This document shows positions 1-8,715 of a DNA stretch of 64,000 nucleotides, piece by piece; within the stretch, counting starts at the first letter, position 1, and every line of letters starts with the position of its first letter. Below the pieces are notes generated by a model. The model was given only the letters and a program-made list of their open reading frames with translations, ran no database searches and was not told the DNA's origin. The stretch comes from [Actinomadura] parvosata subsp. kistnae (lineage in GTDB: Bacteria; Actinomycetota; Actinomycetes; Streptosporangiales; Streptosporangiaceae): assembly GCF_900323885.1 (NCBI RefSeq), contig NZ_OOHJ01000013.1, forward strand, positions 186,001 through 250,000, given 5' to 3'. The position numbers and the translations under genes were made by a program.

Positions 1-2469
1 GACGACGCACTTCATCGCCCCGCACACCCGGTCCACGGCCGCCCGGTCCGCGGCCGACAGCTCCAGCGTGCGCCCGGCGCGGCCCACGTCGCCCTGCCCC
101 TCGGCGTACGGCGTCTCGCCCACCACCACGACGCCCACGTCGTGCCCGGCCAGGCCGGCCGAGGCATCGCGCGAGTAGGTGACGGACGCGGCACGGGAAC
201 GGATGGCGTCCAGGATCGTGGTGCCAGGGGTGATCGGGCCCGACGAGCCCTGCCAGGTGATCGTCCAGCCGCCGGACTGGTTGCCGATGTCGTCGGCGTT
301 CGACCCGGCCACGTACACCTTGGCGTCACGGCGCAGCGGCAGCAGCCCGCCGTCGTTCTTCAGCAGCACCTGCGACTTGGCGGCGGCGGCGCGGGCGACC
401 GCGCGGTGCGCGGCCGAGCCGACGCGGTCGATGCCGGAGCGGTCGGCGTACGGGCGCTCGAACAGGCCCAGCCGGAACTTCTGCGTCAGGATCCTCGCCA
501 CCGCGTCGTCGATCCGCGCCATCGGCACCCGCCCGGCCTCGACCTCGGCCTTGAGCGTGCCGGTGAACTGCGGGTACGCGTACGGCACCATGATCATGTC
601 GAGGCCCGCGTTGACGGACGTGCGCACGTCGCTCGGGTAGTCACCGGGGATCTGGTCGATGGCCTGCCAGTCGCTGATCACGAACCCCTTGAACCCGAGC
701 CGGCCCTTCAGCGTCCCGTTGATCAGCTCGTCGTGGGCGTGCATCTTCAGCGGCCCCTCACCGAAGTCCACGCTGGAGAACGACGGCATCACCGTGGCCA
801 CGCCGCGCCGGACCGCCTCCTTGAACGGCGCCAGGTGGACGCGCTCCAGCTCGTCCCTGCTCACCCGGGTGACGCCCTGGTCGATGGTGTAGTCGCCGCT
901 CGTGGACGAGCCGTAGGCGGTGCCGCCGTCGCCGACGTAGTGCTTGGCGGTGGCCAGCACCCCGTGGTCCTGCAGCCCGTCGATGACCGTGGCCATGCGG
1001 CTCACCAGCGCCGGGTCCTCCCCGAACGACTCGTAGGCCCGGCCCCAGCGGTCGTCGCGCGACACGCACAGGCAGGGCGCGAAGTCCCATGGGATTCCGG
1101 TGGCCCTGACCTCGTCGGCCGTGACCCTGCCCGCCCGCTCGACCAGCTCGGGGTCGCGGGCGGCGCCGAGGCCGACGTTGTGCGGGAAGATCGTCGCGCC
1201 GACCACGTTGTTGTGGCCGTGCACCGCGTCCACGCCGTAGATCAGCGGGACCTGGAGGCGGGTCCGCCGGGTCTGGAGCTGGAAGCCGTCGATCATGTCG
1301 GCCCACGCCTCCGGGGTGTTCCGCGCGGGCGTGGAGCCGCCGCCGGACAGCAGGGAGCCCAGCAGGTAGCCGGCGATGTCGCTCTGCTTGGCCAGCGCGC
1401 CGCGCTCGGCCTGCGTCATCTGCCCGACCTTCTCCGCCAGCGTCATGCGGCCCAGCAGGTCGGCGACGCGTTCCTTGACGGGCTTGCGGGCGTTCAGGTA
1501 CGGCAGGCCGTGCGCGTTGATCACGACCACCGGGGGCTCGGCCGGCGGCCGGGTGCCCGCGCCGGACAGCTCGACCGGGATCGTCTCGGCCACCTCGTCC
1601 TGGCCGTCCCGCAGCGTCCTGACCGTGATCCGCTGAGTCGCCCCTGAGGCCGTGCCCGCCGGGAACGTCAGCATCCCCTGGACGGCGGTGTAGTCGGCGC
1701 CGGGGGTCGCGGTGCCGGTGCCGGTCCGGTAGTCCACGGCCAGGTCGGCGGGCAGCGGCGCGCCGTCGGACGTGGTGATCGTGACCCCGATCTCGGCCTG
1801 GCCCTTCTCGTCCACCGGGTACACGGGCCTGGCCGTCGAGAGCCGCACCGGGCGGGGCGGCGCGGTGCCGTAGAGCTCCACCTGGTCCCACAGCAGCGTG
1901 CCCTGGGCGGCGGGCAGGCGCATGCTGTACCCCCACATCGCCACCAGGTCCAGCTCGCCGTCCGTGGGGGCGCCGCCGGGCTGGTAGTCGGTGCGGCGGG
2001 TGAAGTCCGCGAACGGCACCTTGACCTGCCGCCAGCCGGCCGCGTCGTCGGTGAACGACGACTCGAACAGCTCCGAGGCGCCGGCGCTGCCGCCGCCGTC
2101 CTTGATCTCGAAGAAGATCTTCTGGCCGGACGCGGTGCCCTTCACCCAGAAGGAGAAGCCCTCGTACGGGGACCAGTCCTGCGTCGCCGTCAGGTCGTGG
2201 GACCAGCCGCCCCACTGGCTGATGGCGTAGACGGACCTGAGCACCCGGTTCGTCGCGGGGGCTTCCGGACGGTCGGCGCCGGGCTCGATCGTGAGCGCCG
2301 GGGTCGAGGCGGCGTCATTGCCCCAGGCCGACACGCCGGCGGGCACTCCGTCCGACTCGAAGTCGGTGATCGTCAGCGGCGCGGCCGCCGCGGGGGCGGG
2401 CTGGGTCGTGAGCAGCGGCGTCAGCAGGGCGAGTGCCGCCGCCCATAACGCGCGTCTGGATCGGAACAC
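1..2469 (-). CDS. Secreted glycoside hydrolase family 3 beta-glucosidase, partial (C-terminus beyond left edge)
   Basis: Open on the minus strand for 823 codons to the window edge. The GTG start at 2469 follows GGAGG (2474-2478). A signal peptide (FRSRRALWAAALALL, then an AxA site near residue 30) implies export. Order: carbohydrate-binding/CIA30-like beta domain (about 30-180, starting ITDFESDG), a Calx-beta-like segment (about 190-270), then the GH3 N-terminal barrel. Visible GH3 marks are KHYVGDGG near residue 511 and FVISDW near 596, whose Asp is the catalytic nucleophile in the family. The start of the GH3 C-terminal domain (LLKNDGGLLPL) is present. Expected role: extracellular hydrolysis of beta-glucosides or glucans, releasing glucose. 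An in-frame ATG at 2520 is disfavoured because it would place the operator inside the gene. Substrate linkage cannot be read from sequence. Confidence 0.93.
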   Translation of the reverse strand, partial: MFRSRRALWAAALALLTPLLTTQPAPAAAAPLTITDFESDGVPAGVSAWGNDAASTPALTIEPGADRPEAPATNRVLRSVYAISQWGGWSHDLTATQDWSPYEGFSFWVKGTASGQKIFFEIKDGGGSAGASELFESSFTDDAAGWRQVKVPFADFTRRTDYQPGGAPTDGELDLVAMWGYSMRLPAAQGTLLWDQVELYGTAPPRPVRLSTARPVYPVDEKGQAEIGVTITTSDGAPLPADLAVDYRTGTGTATPGADYTAVQGMLTFPAGTASGATQRITVRTLRDGQDEVAETIPVELSGAGTRPPAEPPVVVINAHGLPYLNARKPVKERVADLLGRMTLAEKVGQMTQAERGALAKQSDIAGYLLGSLLSGGGSTPARNTPEAWADMIDGFQLQTRRTRLQVPLIYGVDAVHGHNNVVGATIFPHNVGLGAARDPELVERAGRVTADEVRATGIPWDFAPCLCVSRDDRWGRAYESFGEDPALVSRMATVIDGLQDHGVLATAKHYVGDGGTAYGSSTSGDYTIDQGVTRVSRDELERVHLAPFKEAVRRGVATVMPSFSSVDFGEGPLKMHAHDELINGTLKGRLGFKGFVISDWQAIDQIPGDYPSDVRTSVNAGLDMIMVPYAYPQFTGTLKAEVEAGRVPMARIDDAVARILTQKFRLGLFERPYADRSGIDRVGSAAHRAVARAAAAKSQVLLKNDGGLLPLRRDAKVYVAGSNADDIGNQSGGWTITWQGSSGPITPGTTILDAIRSRAASVTYSRDASAGLAGHDVGVVVVGETPYAEGQGDVGRAGRTLELSAADRAAVDRVCGAMKCVV

Positions 2470-2483
2470 GGTACCTCCAGGGG

Positions 2484-2495
2484 GAGAGCGCTCTC
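2484..2495. promoter_or_regulatory. LacI-type operator palindrome upstream of the GH3 gene
   Basis: GAGAGCGCTCTC is a perfect 12-bp palindrome centred on GCGC, 5 bp before the Shine-Dalgarno of the GH3 gene. The core matches the AGCGCT-centred sites bound by CebR and other LacI-family sugar repressors of actinomycetes (established for Streptomyces CebR). Inference: the glucosidase is repressed in the absence of a cello- or gluco-oligosaccharide inducer. Confidence 0.7.
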
Positions 2496-2782
2496 GCAGG
2501 AGAGATCGCCGGAGGGCCATGTTTCATAACAGGACAAGCCTGACCGAAGCGAGACAACCAGCCACCCGCGCCGACATGTGCGGACCTGGCGAGCGCACCG
2601 CGCCCGCAAGCGCCGCGCCCCGTATGTGTCGCGCCGCCACATGTGCGGTGCCCGCAAGCGCCGCCGCCGGCATGCACTGCGCCCGTATGTATCGCGCTGG
2701 CACGGGCGTCGTGGCGGTCGGTGTGCGTGTGTCGGCCGGGCGCCGCGCGTGGGGGAGTGCGCGGCGCCTGGCCGGTGCGTGG
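2496..2782. other. Intergenic gap between parC and the GH3 gene, with an imperfect direct repeat
   Basis: No convincing gene. Within about 2603-2705 a segment is imperfectly repeated: both copies carry CCCGCAAGCGCCGC followed some 10-30 bp later by CCGTATGT(G/A)TCGCGC. The GH3 promoter must lie here, but I see no clear -35/-10 pair. Confidence 0.4.
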
Positions 2783-5287
2783 TTATTCGTCCCCGGAGTC
2801 CTCGGACGACCGAGCGTCGTCGCCGCGCTGGGGCGCGGGGCCCGAGCCCAGGGCGCCGCCGATGGCGCCGATCGTGTGCGTGAGGCGCACGCCCGACCCG
2901 TCCCTGCGCCCGATCTCCTCCGGCAGCGGCACCGGCTTGCCGACCGCCGAGACGGCCTTGGCGGGCGCCGGGCCGGCCCAGGCGAGCAGCAGTTCGTCCT
3001 CGCCCTTGAGGAAGCGCTGGGCCCGCACCCCGCCGGTCGCGCGCCCCTTGGCGGGGAACTCGGCGTAGTCGGAGACCTTGCCGCCGCCCACCTGCGTGCC
3101 GGGCAGCGCCGTGGAGGAGCCGGCGACGGTGACCACCTGCGCGGGACGCTCGGGATCGACCGCCCCGAACCAGATCACCCGGGCGCCGTCGTCGAGCCGG
3201 ATGCCGGCCATGCCGCCCGCCGGCCGGCCCTGCGGGCGGACGAGCGAGGCGGAGTAACGCAGGAGCTGCGCGTCGGAGGAGATGAACACCAGGTCGTGGG
3301 ACTCGGACTCCAGCTCGACCGCGCCCACCACGGTGTCGCCGTCCTTCAGGGTGATCACTTCGAAGTCGTCGCGGTTGGCGGGGTAGTCGGGCACCACCCG
3401 CTTGACCACGCCCTGCGCGGTGCCGAGGGCCAGGCCGGGGCCGTCGGGGTCGAGGGAGCCGAGGCCGACGACCTTCTCGTCGGGCTGCAGGGAGACGTAC
3501 TCGGAGACCGGGTGCCCGCCCGACAGCGACGGCGGGTTGTTCGACGGCGGCAGCGTGGGCAGGTCGACGACCTGGACGCGGATGAGCCGGCCCAGCGAGG
3601 TGACCACGCCGACCTCGCCGCGTACGGAGGTGCGTACGACGCTGAGCAGCACGTCGTGGGCGGTGCGATCGCCCTCGCCTGGCAGCGGCGAGGCGTCGGG
3701 GGTGCGGGCGAGCAGGCCGGTGGAGGAGAGCATGGCCAGGCACGGGTCGTCGGCGACCTGGAGGTCCACCACGGGGGTGCGGGTGATGCCGGGCGCCTCC
3801 AGCAGGACGGTGCGGCGCGGCGTGCCGTACTTCTTGGCGACGTCGGCCAGCTCGCCGGAGACCACCTGGCGCAGCTTCGTCTCGGAGGAGAGGATCTCGG
3901 TGAGCTTGGCGATCTCGTCGCTCAGCGTCTCCTTCTCGCGGTCGAGCTCGAGCTTGTCGTAGCGGGTCAGGCGGCGCAGCGGCGTGTCGAGGATGTAGGC
4001 GGCCTGGATGTCGGTCAGGTCGAAGACCTCCATCAGGCGGGTGCGCGCCTGGGCGGAGTCGTCGGAGGAGCGGATGACCTGGATGACCTCGTCGATGTTG
4101 AGCAGCGCGATGATGAGGCCGTCGACGAGGTGCAGGCGCTCCTCGCGCTTGCGCCGCCTGAACTCGGATCTGCGGCGCACGACCTCGAGCCGGTGGTCGA
4201 CGTAGACCTGCAGCATCTCGCGCAGCCCGAGGGTGCGCGGCTCGCCGTCGACGAGGGCGACGTTGTTGATGCCGAAGGTCTCCTCCATCGGCGTCAGCCG
4301 GTAGAGCTCCTCCAGCACGGCCTCGGGGATGAAGCCGTTCTTGATCTCGATGACCAGCCGCAGGCCCTTGTGCCGGTCGGTGAGGTCTTTGAGGTCGGCG
4401 ATGCCCTGGAGCTTCTTGCTGGTCACCAGCTCTTTGATCTTGGTGACCACGCGCTCGGGGCCGACGTTGTAGGGCAGCTCGGTGACGATGATGCCCTTGC
4501 GGCGCGGCGTGATCTGCTCGACCGCGCACTTGGCGCGCATGCGGAACGTGCCGCGCCCCGTCTCGTACGCGTCGCGCACGCCCTGCAGCCCGATGATGGA
4601 GCCGCCGGTCGGCAGGTCGGGCCCGGGGACGAACTTCATCAGCTCGTCGAGCGTCGCGTCGGGCTTCTTGATCAGGTGCCGGGCGGCGGAGACGACCTCC
4701 ACGAGGTTGTGCGGCGCCATGTTGGTGGCCATGCCGACCGCGATGCCGCTGGTGCCGTTCACCAGGAGGTTGGGGAAGGCCGACGGCATGACCGTGGGCT
4801 CGGTCTCCTGGCCGTCGTAGTTGGGCTTGAAGTCGACGGTGTCCTCGTCGAGCGACTCGACCATGAGCATCGCCGCCGGGGCGAGCCTCGCCTCGGTGTA
4901 CCGCATGGCGGCGGGCAGGTCGTCGGGCGAGCCGAAGTTGCCGTGCCCGTCGACCAGCGGCAGCCGCATGGAGAACGGCTGCGCCAGGCGGACCAGCGCG
5001 TCGTAGATGGCGCTGTCGCCGTGGGGGTGCAGCTTGCCCATGACGTCGCCGACCACGCGGGACGACTTGACGTGCCCCCGGTCGGGGCGCAGCCCCATCT
5101 CGCTCATCGAGTAGAGGATGCGCCGCTGCACGGGCTTGAGACCGTCGCGCGCGTCGGGCAGGGCGCGCTGGTAGATCACTGAGTATGCGTATTCGAGGTA
5201 GCTCGCGCGCATCTCGGCGGAGACGTCGATGTCGACGATCCGCTCCTCGAAGTCCTCAGGCGGGGGTGCAGTCGTGCGTCGGGCCAT
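2783..5287 (-). CDS. parC: DNA topoisomerase IV subunit A (ParC)
   Basis: 834 residues, typical of type IIA topoisomerase A subunits. The N-terminal breakage-reunion domain contains [11 protein letters not shown] (about 49-59) and [18 protein letters not shown] with the quinolone-region Ser at 92. [12 protein letters not shown] carries the catalytic Tyr130 that forms the DNA phosphodiester. The C-terminal half (about 500-800) is the beta-pinwheel DNA-wrapping region. [14 protein letters not shown] and [14 protein letters not shown] match actinobacterial ParC better than GyrA (which reads GLKPVHRR and DGQGNFGS); that distinction is from memory of the families. The enzyme decatenates daughter chromosomes with ParE, which is not in this window. 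ATG 5287 is the only usable start in frame; its ribosome site is weak. An AAGGAGG upstream (about 5333-5339) abuts an out-of-frame ATG. Confidence 0.94.
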   Translation of the reverse strand: MARRTTAPPPEDFEERIVDIDVSAEMRASYLEYAYSVIYQRALPDARDGLKPVQRRILYSMSEMGLRPDRGHVKSSRVVGDVMGKLHPHGDSAIYDALVRLAQPFSMRLPLVDGHGNFGSPDDLPAAMRYTEARLAPAAMLMVESLDEDTVDFKPNYDGQETEPTVMPSAFPNLLVNGTSGIAVGMATNMAPHNLVEVVSAARHLIKKPDATLDELMKFVPGPDLPTGGSIIGLQGVRDAYETGRGTFRMRAKCAVEQITPRRKGIIVTELPYNVGPERVVTKIKELVTSKKLQGIADLKDLTDRHKGLRLVIEIKNGFIPEAVLEELYRLTPMEETFGINNVALVDGEPRTLGLREMLQVYVDHRLEVVRRRSEFRRRKREERLHLVDGLIIALLNIDEVIQVIRSSDDSAQARTRLMEVFDLTDIQAAYILDTPLRRLTRYDKLELDREKETLSDEIAKLTEILSSETKLRQVVSGELADVAKKYGTPRRTVLLEAPGITRTPVVDLQVADDPCLAMLSSTGLLARTPDASPLPGEGDRTAHDVLLSVVRTSVRGEVGVVTSLGRLIRVQVVDLPTLPPSNNPPSLSGGHPVSEYVSLQPDEKVVGLGSLDPDGPGLALGTAQGVVKRVVPDYPANRDDFEVITLKDGDTVVGAVELESESHDLVFISSDAQLLRYSASLVRPQGRPAGGMAGIRLDDGARVIWFGAVDPERPAQVVTVAGSSTALPGTQVGGGKVSDYAEFPAKGRATGGVRAQRFLKGEDELLLAWAGPAPAKAVSAVGKPVPLPEEIGRRDGSGVRLTHTIGAIGGALGSGPAPQRGDDARSSEDSGDE

Positions 5288-5689
5288 CTTGTGCTGCGCG
5301 GCTGCCTCGGCCGTCGCGCCGAGGGGAAGCGCATCCTCCTTCTGTTCTCGTGCTGTAACCGTAGCCGTCAGCTCGCTTGCGAAGCGTCAGATCGGCGTGC
5401 GAGGCGTCGACGTAACCTGCCCCCGTCGCGGGGATCCGACGTGTGTGCCCCTGGAGATGATGGCACGAGCCGGGTCTTGCATGGCATATCAAGAGCAACG
5501 CTCACGCCACGGTAACGATCTTTCCGCGTGCGGTCGACAGGCGCGATGAGAACATCATCACCGGCATCCTACTCGATTTATCGCAGATGTGTTCGAGCAA
5601 CGAGTGGCCATCTCCGAGCCGTCTTGACCAAGCAGTTGCTTGGGTCGTACGTTTCGACGAGGGCATCCCACCTGTTCACCGGAGGCGTC
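5288..5689. other. Divergent intergenic region between parC and the dioxygenase relic
   Basis: About 400 bp with no supported gene. It holds the promoters of parC (leftward) and of the TauD-type gene (rightward; listed separately). Short ORFs here lack family features and overlap the promoter motifs. Confidence 0.5.
5624..5653 (+). promoter_or_regulatory. Predicted promoter with overlapping palindromic operator for the TauD-type gene
   Basis: TTGACC (5624-5629), 18 bp, TACGTT (5648-5653) resembles a housekeeping promoter and gives a leader of about 30 nt before ATG 5690. A perfect inverted repeat, CCAAGCA-GT-TGCTTGG (5628-5643), overlaps the -35 box and spacer, the place expected for a repressor site. 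The regulator is unknown. Confidence 0.55.
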
Positions 5690-6510
5690 ATGATCGAGTT
5701 CCATCCCGTGACCAAGCACATCGGCGCCGAGGTCACCGGGGTCGATCTGCGCAAGCCGCTGTCGGAGGAAGAGGTCGCGACCCTGCGGGCGGGGTGGCTC
5801 GAACACCTCGTGCTGTTCTTCCGCGACCAGCACATCGACGACGAGCAGCACCTGCAGTTCGCCCTGAACTTCGGCACGCTCAACCACCCCGCGTTCAAGA
5901 AGGACTCCACCAGCCCCATCCACGTCCTCGACCAGACCTCACCCAAGGGCGAGGGCGGCGACGAGTGGCACAGCGACAACACCTTCGAGCCGACCCGCCC
6001 ATGGGCTCGCTGCTGCGCTGCGTGCAACTGCCCAGCGTGGGCGGCGACACCTGCTGGGCGAACACGTACCTGGCCTACGAGACGCTGTCCAAGCCGATCC
6101 AGCGGCTGTGCGACGAGCTGACCGCCGAGCACGACATCACCATGTCCATGAAGAAGGCCATCTCCAAGGGGCACCCGTTCGACCTCGCCGAGATCCAGGC
6201 CAAGTGGCCGCCCGTGACGCGGCCCGTGGTGCGCGTGCACGCCGAGACCGGCCGCAAGGCGCTGTTCGTCAACCGGGCCTCCACGACGCGGCTCGTGGAG
6301 CTGAGCGACCGGGAGAACGAGGCGCTGCTGCCGTACCTGATCGACCACATCCGCTCCCCGGAGTTCCAGCTCCGCCTGCGCTGGCGGCCCGGCACCCTCG
6401 CCTTCTGGGACAACCGCCCGACCCAGCACTACGCCGTCGCCGACTACACCGAACGCCGCCGCATGCACCGCGTCACCATCAACGCCTTCCCCGAGCACGC
6501 CGACAAGTGA
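5690..6510 (+). pseudogene. TauD/TfdA-family alpha-ketoglutarate dioxygenase, disrupted by a -1 frameshift
   Basis: The gene starts at ATG 5690 behind GGAGG (5681-5685). The first about 100 codons (IEFHPVTKHIGAEVTGVDL, then EWHSDNTFEP) and the rest (MGSLLRCVQLPSVGGDTCWAN to FPEHADK, stop at 6510) are in different frames. One missing C in the C-rich stretch 5991-6000 explains it: restoring it gives EPTPPMGSLL and a 273-residue protein, the normal family size. The Fe(II) ligands His and Asp of WHSDN and the distal His and 2-oxoglutarate Arg of RRMHRVTI are intact on either side. Intact relatives oxidise small organic acids or sulfonates such as taurine; the substrate here is not predictable. 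The lesion could be a real mutation or a sequencing error in a C run. Confidence 0.85.
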
Positions 6511-6584
6511 CGGACGGGGACCGTCCCCGCCGACCCGTGCGGCGGGCGGGGTCGCGCGCGGCGGTGGTCTGGTAACAAGGAGGC

Positions 6585-8699
6585 ATGATTGATGCCCCCG
6601 ACTCCGCGATGCTCCGCGAAGAGGCCGAGGAGCGCCTGCGGGCGCTGGCCGGAGAGCACGCCGTGCTGCGCGACGACCAGTGGGCCGCGATCGAGGCGCT
6701 GGTCGTCGGCCGGCGCCGCGTCCTCGTCGTGCAGCGCACCGGATGGGGCAAGTCGGCCGTCTACTTCGTGGCCACCGCCCTGCTGCGCGAGCTCGGCGAG
6801 GGCCCCACCGTCATCGTCTCGCCGCTGCTGGCGCTCATGCGCAACCAGATCGCCGCCGCCGAGCGGGCCGGCATCAGGGCCGTCACGATCAACTCCGCCA
6901 ACCCCGAGGCGTGGGAGGAGATCTACGGCCAGGTCGCCGAGGGCCTGGTCGACGTGCTGCTGGTCAGCCCCGAGCGGCTCAACAACCCCGACTTCCGCGA
7001 CAACGTCCTGCCCGAGCTGGCCGAGAGCGCCGGGCTCGTGGTGGTCGACGAGGCCCACTGCATCTCCGACTGGGGCCACGACTTCAGGCCCGACTACCGC
7101 AGGCTGTCCACGCTGTTCGCGGACCTGCCGCCGGGCATCCCCGTGCTGGCCACCACCGCCACCGCCAACGCGCGCGTCACCCGCGACGTGGCCGAGCAGC
7201 TGCGCCTGCCGCCCGAGCTGCGCACGGAGGGGGACGACACGCTGGTCCTGCGCGGCCCGCTGGAGCGCGAGAGCCTGCACCTGAGCGTCGTCCGGCTGCC
7301 GAGCGCCGAGCAGCGCCTGGCCTGGCTGGCGCAGACCCTGCGCGAGCTGCCCGGCTCCGGCATCGTCTACACCCTCACCGTGGCCGCCGCCCACGAGATC
7401 GCCGGTTACCTGCGCGAGCAGGGCCTGGAGGTGGCCGCCTACTCCGGGCAGACCGAGCCGGCCGAGCGGCTGGCCGCCGAGGAGGCGCTGCTCAACAACA
7501 AGATCAAGGCGCTGGTGGCGACGAGCGCGCTGGGCATGGGGTTCGACAAGCCCGATCTGGGGTTCGTGGTGCACGTGGGGGCGCCGCAGTCGCCGGTCGC
7601 CTACTACCAGCAGGTCGGACGGGCGGGGCGCGGCGTCGAGCGGGCCGAGGTCATCCTGCTGCCCGGCACCGAGGATCGCGACATCTGGGCGTACTTCGCC
7701 TCGCTGGCCTTCCCTCCTGAGACCGTCGTCCGCACCACGCTCCAGACGCTGGAGGAGCGGGGCGTCATGTCCACGCCCGCCCTGGAGACGGCCGTCGACC
7801 TGAGCCGCAGCCGGCTGGAGATGATGCTCAAGGTCCTCGACGTCGACGGGGCCGTCCGCCGGGTCAAGGGCGGCTGGGAGGCCACGGGGGAGCCGTGGGC
7901 GTACGACACGGAGCGCTACCAGCGCATCGCCGCCGAGCGGCGGGCCGAGCAGGAGGCCATGCTCGCCTACCTGACCACCACCGAGTGCCGCGAGCAGTTC
8001 CTGCGCCGGCACCTCGACGACGACACCGCCACGCCCTGCGGGCGCTGCGACAACTGCACCGGGCGGCACCGCTCGCCCGAGATCGGCGCGCAGGCCGTCG
8101 AGAGCGCCCGCGAGCGGCTGAGCAGGCCCGGCGTCGAGATCGAGGCCCGCAAGCAGTGGCCGACCGGCATGCCCGACCTGTCCGGGCGGATCAAGCCTGA
8201 GCTGGGCGCCGAGCCGGGCCGGGCGCTCGGGCGGCTGACCGACATCGGCTGGGGCAACCGGCTGCGGGAGCTGTTCGCCGGGCCGGACGGGCCGGTTCCT
8301 GACGACGTGTTCGCGGCCGTGATCAAGGTGCTGGCGGCGTGGGACTGGCGGGAGCGGCCGGTCGCCGTGGTCAACGTGCCGTCCGCGTCGCGGCCGGCGC
8401 TGGTGCGCGGGTTCGCCGAGCGGCTGGCCCAGGTCGGCCGGCTCACGTATCTGGGGGAGCTGGGCTACCGCGCCGGTACGCCGGGCAAGCAGTTCAACAG
8501 CGCCAAGCGGGTGCAGGCCATCAGGGGCACCCTGGCCATGCCGAAGGAGCTGGGCGCCGCGATCGCCCAGTGCGGCGGCCCCGTGCTGCTGGTGGACGAC
8601 CGCGTCGACACCGGCTGGACGATGACGCTCGCCGCCGCCCAGGTCCGCCACGCGGGCGCCCCGGCCGTCCTGCCCCTGGCCCTGGCCGTCACGAGCTGA
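6585..8699 (+). CDS. RecQ-family ATP-dependent DNA helicase with C-terminal phosphoribosyltransferase-like domain
   Basis: 704 residues. SF2 motifs are clear: RTGWGKS (Walker A, Lys56), SPLLALMRNQ (Ia), DEAHCISDWGHDFRPDYR (motif II with the RecQ aromatic loop, 155-172), TATAN (III), SALGMGFDKPDL and QQVGRAGRG (V/VI). A RecQ zinc module follows (CREQFLRRH..CGRCDNC, about 470-495). The last about 180 residues end in VLLVDDRVDTGWT (about 667-679), which resembles the PRPP-binding loop of type I phosphoribosyltransferases; no HRDC domain is apparent. Likely role: unwinding of recombination or repair intermediates. The function of the tail is unknown. AAGGAGG lies only one base before ATG 6585, which is unusually tight, but no better start exists. 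Confidence 0.88.
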   Translation: MIDAPDSAMLREEAEERLRALAGEHAVLRDDQWAAIEALVVGRRRVLVVQRTGWGKSAVYFVATALLRELGEGPTVIVSPLLALMRNQIAAAERAGIRAVTINSANPEAWEEIYGQVAEGLVDVLLVSPERLNNPDFRDNVLPELAESAGLVVVDEAHCISDWGHDFRPDYRRLSTLFADLPPGIPVLATTATANARVTRDVAEQLRLPPELRTEGDDTLVLRGPLERESLHLSVVRLPSAEQRLAWLAQTLRELPGSGIVYTLTVAAAHEIAGYLREQGLEVAAYSGQTEPAERLAAEEALLNNKIKALVATSALGMGFDKPDLGFVVHVGAPQSPVAYYQQVGRAGRGVERAEVILLPGTEDRDIWAYFASLAFPPETVVRTTLQTLEERGVMSTPALETAVDLSRSRLEMMLKVLDVDGAVRRVKGGWEATGEPWAYDTERYQRIAAERRAEQEAMLAYLTTTECREQFLRRHLDDDTATPCGRCDNCTGRHRSPEIGAQAVESARERLSRPGVEIEARKQWPTGMPDLSGRIKPELGAEPGRALGRLTDIGWGNRLRELFAGPDGPVPDDVFAAVIKVLAAWDWRERPVAVVNVPSASRPALVRGFAERLAQVGRLTYLGELGYRAGTPGKQFNSAKRVQAIRGTLAMPKELGAAIAQCGGPVLLVDDRVDTGWTMTLAAAQVRHAGAPAVLPLALAVTS

Positions 8700-8715
8700 C
8701 CGCTTCCGGACGCCG

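Noticed and set aside
142..1647. Long plus-strand ORF opposite the GH3 gene
   Set aside because: Low-complexity Arg/Gly/Val product; mirror of the GH3 reading frame, typical of high-GC DNA.
2291..5182. 963-codon plus-strand ORF opposite parC
   Set aside because: Antisense shadow of parC with no family features.
5300..5345. Alternative parC start at the ATG behind AAGGAGG
   Set aside because: Out of frame with parC by 47 nt and directly abutting the Shine-Dalgarno, so unlikely to be translated.
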